Shown here: positions 41,725 to 50,075 of the stretch, piece by piece
How positions within the stretch are numbered: position 1 is the stretch's first letter
Layout: each line of letters begins with the position of its first letter
NCBI GenBank assembly: GCA_964342825.1
Contig: CAYFHO010000015.1
Coordinates: 16,432-80,431 of the forward strand
DNA: 64,000 nucleotides
Reading direction: 5' to 3'
Origin: AAA164-E04 sp964342825
GTDB lineage: Bacteria > Verrucomicrobiota > Verrucomicrobiia > Limisphaerales > AAA164-E04
Translations under genes and position numbers: made by a program
The notes under the pieces: generated by a model
Told to the model about the DNA's origin: nothing
What the model saw: only the letters and a program-made list of their open reading frames with translations
Databases searched by the model: none

Positions 41725-43410
41725 ATGTCCGATTCACTCAACTGGAACAGCAAACAACTCACCCGTGGCTGGCAAAAAGGGGTCACTTCTTTCTACTGGG
41801 GTCTGGGATTCGATGAATCCGATCTGGACAGGGCACAAATCGGGATCGGGGTTCCGTTGCTGGATGGCAACCTTTGCAACGTGCACGCGCATGAACTTGG
41901 AAAAGCCATCGCAGCAGGTTGTAAAGATGCTGGATTAATGGGGTTTCCGTTTGGGGTACCTGCCGTCAGCGACAATATCACCCAGGGCATGGAAGGCGGC
42001 AATGCCTCCCTACCCTCAAGAAACCTGATTGCCAATTCATCGGAATGCGTGGTGAGTGCCCACTGTTATGACGGCATGATTGGCACACACCATTGTGACA
42101 AGAATGGCCCCGGGTTTGCCATGGCACTGGCACGCATGAACGTTCCGGGCCTTCTTCTCAGCGGCGGCAGCATCATGCCTGGCTGCTACAAGGGTCGTGA
42201 TGTGACCATCCTTGACTCCTACGATGCCCAGGCAGCAGCCGATGTCGGGGAGATTCCGGAATCCGAAGCGGATGCCATCATCAAAGCCGCCTGCCCCGGA
42301 CCGGGTGGTTGCGGAATCGCTGCATCCTTCAACACCTGGGGTATCGCCATGGAGGTCATTGGCCTCATGCCGCCCTACAGTTCGTCTATTCCTGCCATTG
42401 ATCCCGCCAAACAAGAAGAGTGCAAGGAGGCAGGAAAATGGATGAGGAATCTGTTGGAGAAAAACATTCGACCTCGTGATATTTTGACCAGAACCGCCTT
42501 CGAAAACGCAGCGGCCACCATCGCCGCCATAGGGGGTTCAACCAATGGAATGATTCACCTGATCGCACTGGCACGTGAAGCGAAAGTGGATTTCACTCTC
42601 AAGGACATCCAGGCAATTCTGCGGAAGACACCTGTCCTTTGTAGTTTTGCGCCAAGAGGTAAACGCACGATGGTCGATCTCCACCGGTTGGGAGGCACGC
42701 CCATGCTGCTGAAACACCTGCTTAAAGCAGGTTTATTGGACGGCTCCACCTTGACGGTGACTGGAAAAACCCTTGCCGAAAATCTGGAAGAGGCCCCTTG
42801 TTTGCCTGAGGAACAAGATCTTATTGCCACCTCGGACGCCCCGTTCAAGCCCTACGCAGACATGCAGATCTGTTTTGGGAATCTGGCACCTGAGGGAATG
42901 GTCTTTAAAGTTTCCAGCATGCAATCCCCTACCTTCAAAGGTTCGGCCATGTGTTTTGAAGATCCACGCGAAATCATCAAAGCCGTCAAAGAGAAACGCC
43001 TTAAACCAGGAACAGTCGTGGTTTTGAGAAATCTCGGGCCCGTGGCCAGTGGCATGCCGGAAGTACTGGTTGCCACCTCGGCTCTGTCTGTTCCAGAACT
43101 GGATGGCAAAGTGGCCCTGGTCTCTGACACGCGAGTTTCAGGGGTTTCACACGGAGCCATTGGCGTTCACTGCTCACCGGAAGCGGCTGTAGGAGGTCCG
43201 ATAGGTTTGGTTGAGGATGGAGATACCATCGAGTTCAACCTCCTTGAAGGCAGGATTCATTTGAATGTGGCCGAAGAAGAACTCGCCAAGCGATCCACCA
43301 AATGGGAAATCAAAAAGCCTCAACACCTTCGGGGATACCTTTCGGATTTTTCCAGAACCGTCACGCAAGCACACGAAGGGTGCGTCAGTCACTGGGTGCT
43401 GGAGCAATGA
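41725..43410 (+). CDS. ilvD: Dihydroxy-acid dehydratase family enzyme (IlvD/Edd)
   Basis: 561 residues, the usual IlvD length. Fe-S ligands are expected in 'SAHCYDGMIGTHHCDKNGPG' (Cys) and 'CPGPGGCGIAASFNTWGIAM' (Cys). The latter differs from the common 'GACGGMYTANTM' of valine/isoleucine DHADs. 'NAAATIAAIGGSTNGMIHLI' and 'VVLRNLGPVASGMPEVL' are intact family blocks, and 'SDTRVSGVSHGAIGVHCSPE' follows. It could be the branched-chain amino-acid dehydratase or a sugar-acid dehydratase of the same fold; no ilv neighbours decide. Followed by a terminator. Confidence 0.85.
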   Translation: MSDSLNWNSKQLTRGWQKGVTSFYWGLGFDESDLDRAQIGIGVPLLDGNLCNVHAHELGKAIAAGCKDAGLMGFPFGVPAVSDNITQGMEGGNASLPSRNLIANSSECVVSAHCYDGMIGTHHCDKNGPGFAMALARMNVPGLLLSGGSIMPGCYKGRDVTILDSYDAQAAADVGEIPESEADAIIKAACPGPGGCGIAASFNTWGIAMEVIGLMPPYSSSIPAIDPAKQEECKEAGKWMRNLLEKNIRPRDILTRTAFENAAATIAAIGGSTNGMIHLIALAREAKVDFTLKDIQAILRKTPVLCSFAPRGKRTMVDLHRLGGTPMLLKHLLKAGLLDGSTLTVTGKTLAENLEEAPCLPEEQDLIATSDAPFKPYADMQICFGNLAPEGMVFKVSSMQSPTFKGSAMCFEDPREIIKAVKEKRLKPGTVVVLRNLGPVASGMPEVLVATSALSVPELDGKVALVSDTRVSGVSHGAIGVHCSPEAAVGGPIGLVEDGDTIEFNLLEGRIHLNVAEEELAKRSTKWEIKKPQHLRGYLSDFSRTVTQAHEGCVSHWVLEQ

Positions 43411-43443
43411 TTTCCACAGATTAAACAAGTATCTGACCAAACG

Positions 43444-43474
43444 AAAAAGGGCGGCCCACAGGCCGCCCTTTTTG
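43444..43474. terminator. Bidirectional rho-independent terminator
   Basis: aaaaagggcggcc, loop caca, ggccgcccttttt: a 13-base perfect stem with A/T flanks between the convergent ilvD-like (+) and MFS (-) genes. Confidence 0.92.
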
Positions 43475-43495
43475 TTTAGATGGATGGAATGGGGG

Positions 43496-45142
43496 TTACG
43501 CCTCCATTGGGCCTTCAGTCCCTCCTGTCAAATCAGCTGCAATGTGCACTGGTTTGTAACCTCCAATCGCTTTAAAGTAGAAAAGGAGTAGGAGATAGAT
43601 AACAGCCATTGTGGCAGGAATGGCTGCATCTGCGACCAATGTTTTTCGATCGCCTTCAATTGAAGCAGCGTGCACCTGGCGTTCTGTTTCCGTCAATTTT
43701 TCAAGCGCTGCTTGAGGATCCGTATTGCCAGCTTCAGCTAACTCGGCTCTGGCAGCACCCAACTTCTCTTGAACTGCACCAAGTTTGGCGCCATCCAGAC
43801 CATTGACTTCCTCAAAGAATAAAAACTTACTGGCAGATTCAGACTTGTATTCTGCAAATGCTTCAGCGTTGGCCGTCTGCAATGCTTCACCGGAGAAACG
43901 GTCTTTGGCGTATCCGAGACCAGGAGAACCGATCAAGCCTGCACTCATCATTCCAATCCCCCCCATGATGCTCATCGCCACAGCACCCGTCCTGGGGAAT
44001 CGATCTCCGACAACAGCCAGCATGGTTGGCCAGAAGAATGTTTTTCCTAATGCATAAACAGTCAATGCGAGAATAGCACCAACAAATGTTGTGATACCAC
44101 TGACCAAGTTTAACCCGACAATTGCCAGGATTGAACACACAAGCAAAATACCAATCGGAGAAAGCTTGAGTTTCTTTTCAATGAAATCAGCACTGAATCG
44201 AAGTGCAAACATGACGAAGGAAGTAAAGACGAAGAGAATCTTTCCTTGGGCAGGAGTTAATATGTTACCTGTGATATTTTGAATCCAACCATCGGTTCCA
44301 AGCTCAACGGCTCCAACGAGTGCATGTGTGAGGAACAGGACAAAAATCAGCCAAGCTCCAATTGAAAATTTGGAAAGGTAACCCGAGACGCCCAACAGTA
44401 CGAAGGCCAGAACACCTGCAATGGCTGTACTCATTCCAAGTGCTCCACTGAAAAAGAGGTAAAGCACAAAGCAGACAACGATACTACCCAGAATACCCAC
44501 ATCCTTGTACATTTCGCCAAAGCTCAATCCCTTCTGGGAAGCTTCAGATTTGGGCATGCTTTGACCAAGGAACATGAAGCCATAGATCGCGGTAGGAACA
44601 AGGAACAGTGCCAATTGTATCTTCCATGAGAAGGATTCACCCATGGTCCAACCAATCAATCCTCCAAGAACGAGACCGGCGGGCCAACTTGCATGCAAAA
44701 TATTCAAGTAATGGGTTCTATTTTTCGGAAACAAAGTTGCGACAAGAGGATTTGCCACCGCCTCCAAGGTCCCATTCGCGATTGCGAAGATAAACGTCCC
44801 CCAATAAAGGAAATTATATGCTGTCTGAGATTCTTGGCCAGATGAAGCAGCAAAGGTGACAAATGCAGACAATACGTGGAATGCAAAAGCCGCAAAGACC
44901 AATTTGCCGTAACCAATTTTGTCAACGATCACTCCACCGATAATGATACCAAAACAGAACCCGGTAAAACCGGCTCCGTTGATAGCACCTAACTGGGATG
45001 CATTGAATCCAAACTCAGCACCCCAGTTGGCAAGAATGCCACCGCGGATACCGAAACCAACGCCGGCAGCGAGAATCGCCATAAAACCGGCCCACAACAA
45101 ACGCGCTGAATTAGGCGCGATTCCATCTTGTTTAATGTTCAT
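43496..45142 (-). CDS. MFS transporter (sugar type) with cytosolic loop insertion
   Basis: 548 residues, about 12-13 transmembrane segments from 'LLWAGFMAILAAGVGFGIRG'. 'NGTLEAVANPLVATLFPKNR' and 'HASWPAGLVLGGLIGWTMG' resemble the fucose/nucleoside-proton symporter type (FucP-like). Between the last two helices is a charged insertion of about 90 residues with coiled-coil character ('AVQEKLGAARAELAEAGN'). A sugar is the likely substrate. It is 46 bases after a Gfo/Idh/MocA gene on the same strand, so it may import what that enzyme oxidises. Confidence 0.85.
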   Translation of the reverse strand: MNIKQDGIAPNSARLLWAGFMAILAAGVGFGIRGGILANWGAEFGFNASQLGAINGAGFTGFCFGIIIGGVIVDKIGYGKLVFAAFAFHVLSAFVTFAASSGQESQTAYNFLYWGTFIFAIANGTLEAVANPLVATLFPKNRTHYLNILHASWPAGLVLGGLIGWTMGESFSWKIQLALFLVPTAIYGFMFLGQSMPKSEASQKGLSFGEMYKDVGILGSIVVCFVLYLFFSGALGMSTAIAGVLAFVLLGVSGYLSKFSIGAWLIFVLFLTHALVGAVELGTDGWIQNITGNILTPAQGKILFVFTSFVMFALRFSADFIEKKLKLSPIGILLVCSILAIVGLNLVSGITTFVGAILALTVYALGKTFFWPTMLAVVGDRFPRTGAVAMSIMGGIGMMSAGLIGSPGLGYAKDRFSGEALQTANAEAFAEYKSESASKFLFFEEVNGLDGAKLGAVQEKLGAARAELAEAGNTDPQAALEKLTETERQVHAASIEGDRKTLVADAAIPATMAVIYLLLLFYFKAIGGYKPVHIAADLTGGTEGPMEA

Positions 45143-45188
45143 AGTGAATTTGTATTACTTGATTCTAGGTGAAGTAAGCTGATTTGTT

Positions 45189-46313
45189 TTACTGCGTAAA
45201 AGCTGGTAATTTAACGATTTTACCTCCCTTGAGGGCGGACTCGTGAGCACAAATGCCCACACAGGTCCAGTTGGCCGACTGGCGGGCGTTGGGAAACGGG
45301 TCTCTGCCTTCAATCAGGGCACTGACAAATTCGTGCGCCAAATGAGGATGAGATCCACCATGTCCAGCTCCCTGGGTAAAGCTTAAGTGGGTCTTTTTAC
45401 CGAGGTCATAGACGCCCTTGGTGGTGAATTGCCTGATACCCTTGGGAAGGCGCGATGCGTAGTCTTTGACCTTCACTCGTTTGGGAATTTTGGGCTCTGG
45501 CTTCTTGGCTGTATGCAGGACCGGATCTTCCCCCTCGATCAATGGCCATTCAAAAGCCTGTTTATCACCATAAACATCAAAACTTTCACGGTATTGCCGC
45601 GCTGTGTCGAACAAACTGCGGTAGATGCGGGCACTTAAATCAGAATCTTTAAATTTGATGTGCGTGGTCTCGACGGCAAATGGAGAATTGTAGTGTTTGA
45701 TCAAATCCTTGCGAATGGTGCCTGATCCAAAACAGGAGACATATTCTGCAGTATCATTGGTCAGCGCCATACAGGGGCCTACACAGTGAGTGGCATAATG
45801 CATGGGGGGCAAGCCTGGCCAGTAGTTGGGCCAACCGTCCATGTCCTGCTGGTGACTGGCCTGAAGGAATTGGACTTTGCCCAATTTACCCTTCTCATAC
45901 AACTCTTTGACGTAGAGGAATTCCCGGGCATAAACCACGGTTTCCATCATCATGTATTTGAGACCGGTTTTTTTACAAAGGTTCACGATGGTCTTGCAAT
46001 CCGCGGCCGAGGTCGCCATAGGCACGGTGCAGGCCACGTGTTTTCCCGCCTTGAGTGCGGCGATGGATTGGGCGGCATGGTCAGGAATGGGAGTGTTGAT
46101 GTGAACCGCATCCACCTCGGGATCTTTGAGCACATCCTCATACTTTTGATACCGCTTCTCCACACCAAAAGCATCACCTATCGCGTTCAGCTTCTTTTTA
46201 TTGCGCTGACAAATTGCGTACATGTTGGCATTGGGATGGTTTTGGTAAATCGGAATAAACTCCGCTCCAAACCCCAAGCCTACAATTGCAATATTGATCT
46301 TTTTCCTGCTCAT
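45189..46313 (-). CDS. Gfo/Idh/MocA family oxidoreductase with atypical catalytic motif
   Basis: 374 residues from the ATG at 46311-46313 (MSRKKINIAIVGLGFG). The Rossmann domain starts 'INIAIVGLGFGAEFIPIYQ'. The catalytic EKP is replaced: 'KHVACTVPMATSAAD' has T-V-P where Lys is expected. The C-terminal domain has 'HCVGPCMAL', a variant of the 'H-x2-D' step. The family member may still act with other residues, or be a non-redox relative. A ribosome site 'GAGG' lies upstream. It is followed after 46 bases by an MFS transporter, so sugar catabolism is likely. Confidence 0.8.
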   Translation of the reverse strand: MSRKKINIAIVGLGFGAEFIPIYQNHPNANMYAICQRNKKKLNAIGDAFGVEKRYQKYEDVLKDPEVDAVHINTPIPDHAAQSIAALKAGKHVACTVPMATSAADCKTIVNLCKKTGLKYMMMETVVYAREFLYVKELYEKGKLGKVQFLQASHQQDMDGWPNYWPGLPPMHYATHCVGPCMALTNDTAEYVSCFGSGTIRKDLIKHYNSPFAVETTHIKFKDSDLSARIYRSLFDTARQYRESFDVYGDKQAFEWPLIEGEDPVLHTAKKPEPKIPKRVKVKDYASRLPKGIRQFTTKGVYDLGKKTHLSFTQGAGHGGSHPHLAHEFVSALIEGRDPFPNARQSANWTCVGICAHESALKGGKIVKLPAFTQ

Positions 46314-46330
46314 AAAATCAAAAACCTCAA

Positions 46331-46348
46331 TCCGGGTTCCTTCCCGGA
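46331..46348 (-). promoter_or_regulatory. Leader hairpin upstream of the atypical Gfo/Idh/MocA gene
   Basis: TCCGGG (46331-46336), six-base loop, CCCGGA (46343-46348), about 18 bases upstream of the start codon. It could lie in the 5' leader. There is no T run. Regulatory meaning is open. Confidence 0.3.
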
Positions 46349-46380
46349 AAGCACCACCTCCAAGACGCAATCAGCCTACG

Positions 46381-46396
46381 AAAAGGCACGCCTTTT
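46381..46396 (-). terminator. Weak terminator-like palindrome after the CehA-like gene
   Basis: AAAAGGC-AC-GCCTTTT, 7-base arms with a 2-base loop, in the 230-base gap between the CehA-like gene and the Gfo/Idh/MocA gene. The tight loop makes it a weak candidate; it could equally be an operator. Confidence 0.35.
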
Positions 46397-46544
46397 AGGA
46401 AAGGTAGAGGCGAAATAAGACCCTGACACCTTGGAACTGTCAATGGAAAACTTGCCAAAACCCCTTCAAACAGGGACCTTCAATCCATCAGAACATTCGA
46501 AAACTGGTAACGGGAATGGATGGAAGAACGGAAGTGCGATCCCT

Positions 46545-49016
46545 CTACCGAACGCTGGGTGAAGCCTTGGCCAATTGGTCAAATATGACCAATGCTTCAT
46601 CAAAGGCACGACGTGCATCGGCACGTTCAGCCGGTTGAATGGTATGACTGCGGTTCCGCCAGAGTTGATGGATCGTTTCCGCGCACCACAAGGCACTTTC
46701 ACGAGAAACACGAATCGGCTTTTCCTGGATGATCACATTCACAGGGTTGGTATGCAATTGAGGAAATTGTCGCAATGCCACCCAGCTGCTTTGAGCCAAT
46801 GACACGGAGCATGATATTTCATGTTCCAGGCCGTCGGCTTCAACATCCCATTGATGCAGAGGTTTTCCGTTCACCACCAATTCAACCCTTCGCTTGCCAC
46901 CATGGAACAAGCGATTCGGTGGAGGTCCGTGAAAGGTAACCGTATCACCCACATATCGCTCACCACCCGGTGGGTGAATCAGACCTTGAGCGACGGTCAT
47001 AGGCGTGATGGCTGCAAAGGCAACTTTTGCCTTAATTTTGACCTCGCCGGGTTCAGACAAGGAAACGTCACCAAACCCGGGAGCCATTCCATTGACTGAA
47101 AATTGCAAAGCATGAGCAAATCCATCAGAAACATAGGATTTCCCCTGTTTCAAGCCGTTGCACCAATCGGAATAATCTATAGAATCCCTATTTCCCAATT
47201 GAACATATACTCGCCCCTGCCCCACTCGACTTCCACTCATGCAAGGGAAATCCGTTTCTCCACTGACCTTGAGTGGAAACCCACAGTTCAAAAGATGGTA
47301 CCACATGTTCCACTCAGGAATGCGTGCGGTGTCCATGGCACTGATGAAATCACAGGCCCCCAACGCTGTGCTGACGCATATTTCCATGGCTCCAACGCTG
47401 TTCATTTCCGGGATCACCCAATTGGGAAGCTGATCGGCCTGCTGATTCATGGTATGCCGCAATTCACTTTGAGTCAGCATCCGGTCCCTGTCTTCATCGA
47501 TCTTTGAAAAATCATCAGGCAGCAAAGCGTGTCCAATTTCATCTTCAACCAAAACCCCATCCTGATTGATGTCCAACTGGTGCATCATGCGAAGGGACGC
47601 GGCATCAGGATCGATTTGGAGTCCACTTGCGGAATGAGCGTATCCCACCACCCCGCCTTGCGACTGTGCCCACTTTAAAACCGGCGTTGCCCAAGTGGGC
47701 CATCCACGGTCCTTGCTGCCACGGGATCCTGGGTAGGTTTGGTTGGTAAGGTTGAGCAAACAGACATGCCCCATCGACTGCGACCCGAACCCGCTGATTT
47801 CCAAATCGTATTTCAAAAGAGTCAACGGATCGCTGAAAGCATGAGGTTTTGCTGAGAAATACTGACGTTGAAATTCAAAGCATGGTCCCCAGGTCAAAAC
47901 ACAACCCACATTGAGCCCTTCCCCTTTCACCTGCAGAAACATGTCTTCCGGGGTGACTCCTAAAGTGGGGAAATTGTAGTGAGCACAACCCGCTCCATGG
48001 ATATGATGATCTCCACTGAAAAAACCATATTTGGCAGGATACACCCACCGTTTCAATTGAATATCCAAGTGATGATCGGGAGATTCCGGAATAGGCACGT
48101 CTTTCTTCACCACGACATATTCAGGACCGCGGGAGGCTTCGAGTTGATAGGTTCCAGCCGGTAACAGGATAGATTGCCCGAAGTGGCGATAAATTTGCTC
48201 CTGAAAATAAAAATCCGGTGCCAGACGTTTTGCCTGGGGAGGAAAGACATGCCCTGAAGAATCACGAAACACCAAACGTGCCGTACTTGGCTTTCCATCG
48301 ACGTCACGGATGTTCATGGTTACGCGGGTGGCGGGTTTGACTTTGAAAAGCACCGGAACTTCAGCTCGAAAACCAATATCCTGGGTCCCCTGCCCCACAT
48401 CAAAGGCAATGGTCGCTTCGAGCGAACCCGGATCAGTTGCATAAATCCACAAAAGTTTGTATTCCATTTCAAGCCCACTGAGGTGGGTGGTCATCGGTGG
48501 TTTCTCATAAAAACTCAGATCCAGAAATCGGGTAGGATCACCCACAGGATCTTTTAATTCCTGTTTGGTTTCTCGTTGCATGCGCCGGGCTGACAAGGGA
48601 GTCATGCCACCGAACCGTTGACCTGCTTGAGGTGAAGTCACATTGAGACGAGCTGTCACTGTCCCTTGATTGATCACCTTCACCAAAAAGGGAGTGTAGC
48701 CACCCTGACTCAATATGGGCTCCGCCCCTCCCCGCTGAACCTTGACTCGAGACTCCGGATTGATTTCCACGGTGAATAAAGTCAGGGGATTCAGAATGGA
48801 TTCAACATCACTAATATCTTTCCGTTGAAGAGCATCCTTTAAATCTTGTTCGCGAGAACCAGAAAGAGGTATCCCCAAAAACTCCAGGGTCTCATTTAAC
48901 CGCCGCACCTGCTCCATGAAGGGTTGCAAAGGGACGTCCGCTTTCAGGACTGACATGCTGAATGGAACAATAAGGACGGCACACAGGACGAAATGTTTAA
49001 AAACCCGGGCTTTCAT
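46545..49016 (-). CDS. CehA/McbA-type metallohydrolase with two EF-hands
   Basis: 823 residues from the ATG at 49014-49016. Signal peptide 1-26. The N-terminal half is strand-rich (Ig-like). The PHP-like hydrolase core begins near 332 with 'GFFSGDHHIHGAGCAHY' (HxH metal site) and has 'LNVGCVLTWGPCFEFQ', 'GGVVGYAHSASGLQ' and 'ISAMDTARIPEWNMWYHLLN' with 'SGETDFPCM'. Two EF-hand loops interrupt it: 'DINQDGVLVEDE' near 480 (canonical, D-x-N-x-D-G) and 'DEDRDRMLTQSE' near 505 (Arg for Gly). The C-terminus is Ig-like plus a helical tail. It is a likely secreted, calcium-stabilised phosphoesterase or hydrolase; substrate unknown. It follows psd by 78 bases. Confidence 0.8.
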   Translation of the reverse strand: MKARVFKHFVLCAVLIVPFSMSVLKADVPLQPFMEQVRRLNETLEFLGIPLSGSREQDLKDALQRKDISDVESILNPLTLFTVEINPESRVKVQRGGAEPILSQGGYTPFLVKVINQGTVTARLNVTSPQAGQRFGGMTPLSARRMQRETKQELKDPVGDPTRFLDLSFYEKPPMTTHLSGLEMEYKLLWIYATDPGSLEATIAFDVGQGTQDIGFRAEVPVLFKVKPATRVTMNIRDVDGKPSTARLVFRDSSGHVFPPQAKRLAPDFYFQEQIYRHFGQSILLPAGTYQLEASRGPEYVVVKKDVPIPESPDHHLDIQLKRWVYPAKYGFFSGDHHIHGAGCAHYNFPTLGVTPEDMFLQVKGEGLNVGCVLTWGPCFEFQRQYFSAKPHAFSDPLTLLKYDLEISGFGSQSMGHVCLLNLTNQTYPGSRGSKDRGWPTWATPVLKWAQSQGGVVGYAHSASGLQIDPDAASLRMMHQLDINQDGVLVEDEIGHALLPDDFSKIDEDRDRMLTQSELRHTMNQQADQLPNWVIPEMNSVGAMEICVSTALGACDFISAMDTARIPEWNMWYHLLNCGFPLKVSGETDFPCMSGSRVGQGRVYVQLGNRDSIDYSDWCNGLKQGKSYVSDGFAHALQFSVNGMAPGFGDVSLSEPGEVKIKAKVAFAAITPMTVAQGLIHPPGGERYVGDTVTFHGPPPNRLFHGGKRRVELVVNGKPLHQWDVEADGLEHEISCSVSLAQSSWVALRQFPQLHTNPVNVIIQEKPIRVSRESALWCAETIHQLWRNRSHTIQPAERADARRAFDEALVIFDQLAKASPSVR

Positions 49017-49094
49017 GTGAGGTTTAAAGTTTACGAGGTTTGGGTGCCCAAGACCAGACAATGTGAATAGATGATCAACTCAAAAAATCAGGGG

Positions 49095-49997
49095 TCAGAC
49101 GGTCACCCCCATGACATCCCCCATCCGCGCATAAAGCTCGAGACCGTTAGTGGTCTGGGTTCTTAAATCCTCGGCAAGCTGCACGGCACCGGGTTCAAAG
49201 AAGGTCATCGTTGCGGAACCTCCGAATCGAAAATATCCTTTCTCATCCCCTTTCTGAACAATGGAATCCGGCTGAAAGGTTTGAACAATGGATCCGACAT
49301 TGGTCGCACCTATCTCCATGATCAACACTTCACCCAGCGATTCAGTTTCTATTCGAGTCAAAGTCCTTTTGTTTTGCCAGAGGTAGGCAAGATTTTGTCG
49401 CAGAGCCATTGGATTCACGGAATAAAGATACCCATTCATCAGAGATGTTTGATTCACTTTTCCGGAAACAGAAAAATGAAATCGATGATAATCCACGGGA
49501 CATAATCGAGAGAGTACCGCAGCTCCATTCCGGTACCGTTGAGCCAATTCGGCGTTGCCTAAAAGCGCATCCAGTTGGAAGTTTTGGCCTTTGACAAAAA
49601 CGCGATCGACCACGGACAGATCCTGAAAACCAAGGTGACGACCATCAGCGGGAAATACAATGGCATTCTCCTTATCCGAGATCGGGCGCGCTTCGGCTTT
49701 TAATTCTCGACTGAAAAAATCGTTGAAAGATACGAAGTCATCAGGGCTTTTGAGAAACTCCCGCGCATCCAAACCAAAGGAATTGATAAACGGTTTCACC
49801 TTGCGGGCTGTGCTGGATCGATCCATCCAGCAACCATAGAAACGAGAAAAGAAAGCCCGTTTCACCAGCATCTCAACAGAGGCTCTCCCCAGAGGGTTTC
49901 CGTAAGCCCATTTGAGAAAACCTCCACCGTACACCGCCTCGGTTTCCATTTTACCGGAGTAGCGATTAAAAAAATGAATGGGGTCGGTAGCCTTCAT
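49095..49997 (-). CDS. psd: Phosphatidylserine decarboxylase
   Basis: 300 residues. 'FVSFNDFFSRELKAEARPI', 'VFPADGRHLGFQDL', 'VDYHRFHFSVSGKV' with catalytic His and 'NQTSLMNGYLYSVNPMAL' match PSD. The autocleavage site is 'FRFGGSATMTFFEPG' (GGS rather than LGST), giving the pyruvoyl alpha chain. It makes phosphatidylethanolamine from phosphatidylserine in the inner membrane. It lies 78 bases after recJ on the same strand; no pssA gene is in the window. Confidence 0.92.
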   Translation of the reverse strand: MKATDPIHFFNRYSGKMETEAVYGGGFLKWAYGNPLGRASVEMLVKRAFFSRFYGCWMDRSSTARKVKPFINSFGLDAREFLKSPDDFVSFNDFFSRELKAEARPISDKENAIVFPADGRHLGFQDLSVVDRVFVKGQNFQLDALLGNAELAQRYRNGAAVLSRLCPVDYHRFHFSVSGKVNQTSLMNGYLYSVNPMALRQNLAYLWQNKRTLTRIETESLGEVLIMEIGATNVGSIVQTFQPDSIVQKGDEKGYFRFGGSATMTFFEPGAVQLAEDLRTQTTNGLELYARMGDVMGVTV

Positions 49998-50075
49998 AAA
50001 GATCTTTAGTGGAAAGTTGGATCATTGATGAGGCGATGATTCCCTCGAAGACCTCAGACTCTGGAATAGCTCAGT

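Noticed and set aside
45786..46418. 210-codon plus-strand frame opposite the atypical Gfo/Idh/MocA gene
   Set aside because: It lies wholly over a supported minus-strand gene, and its sequence shows no domain or signal pattern.
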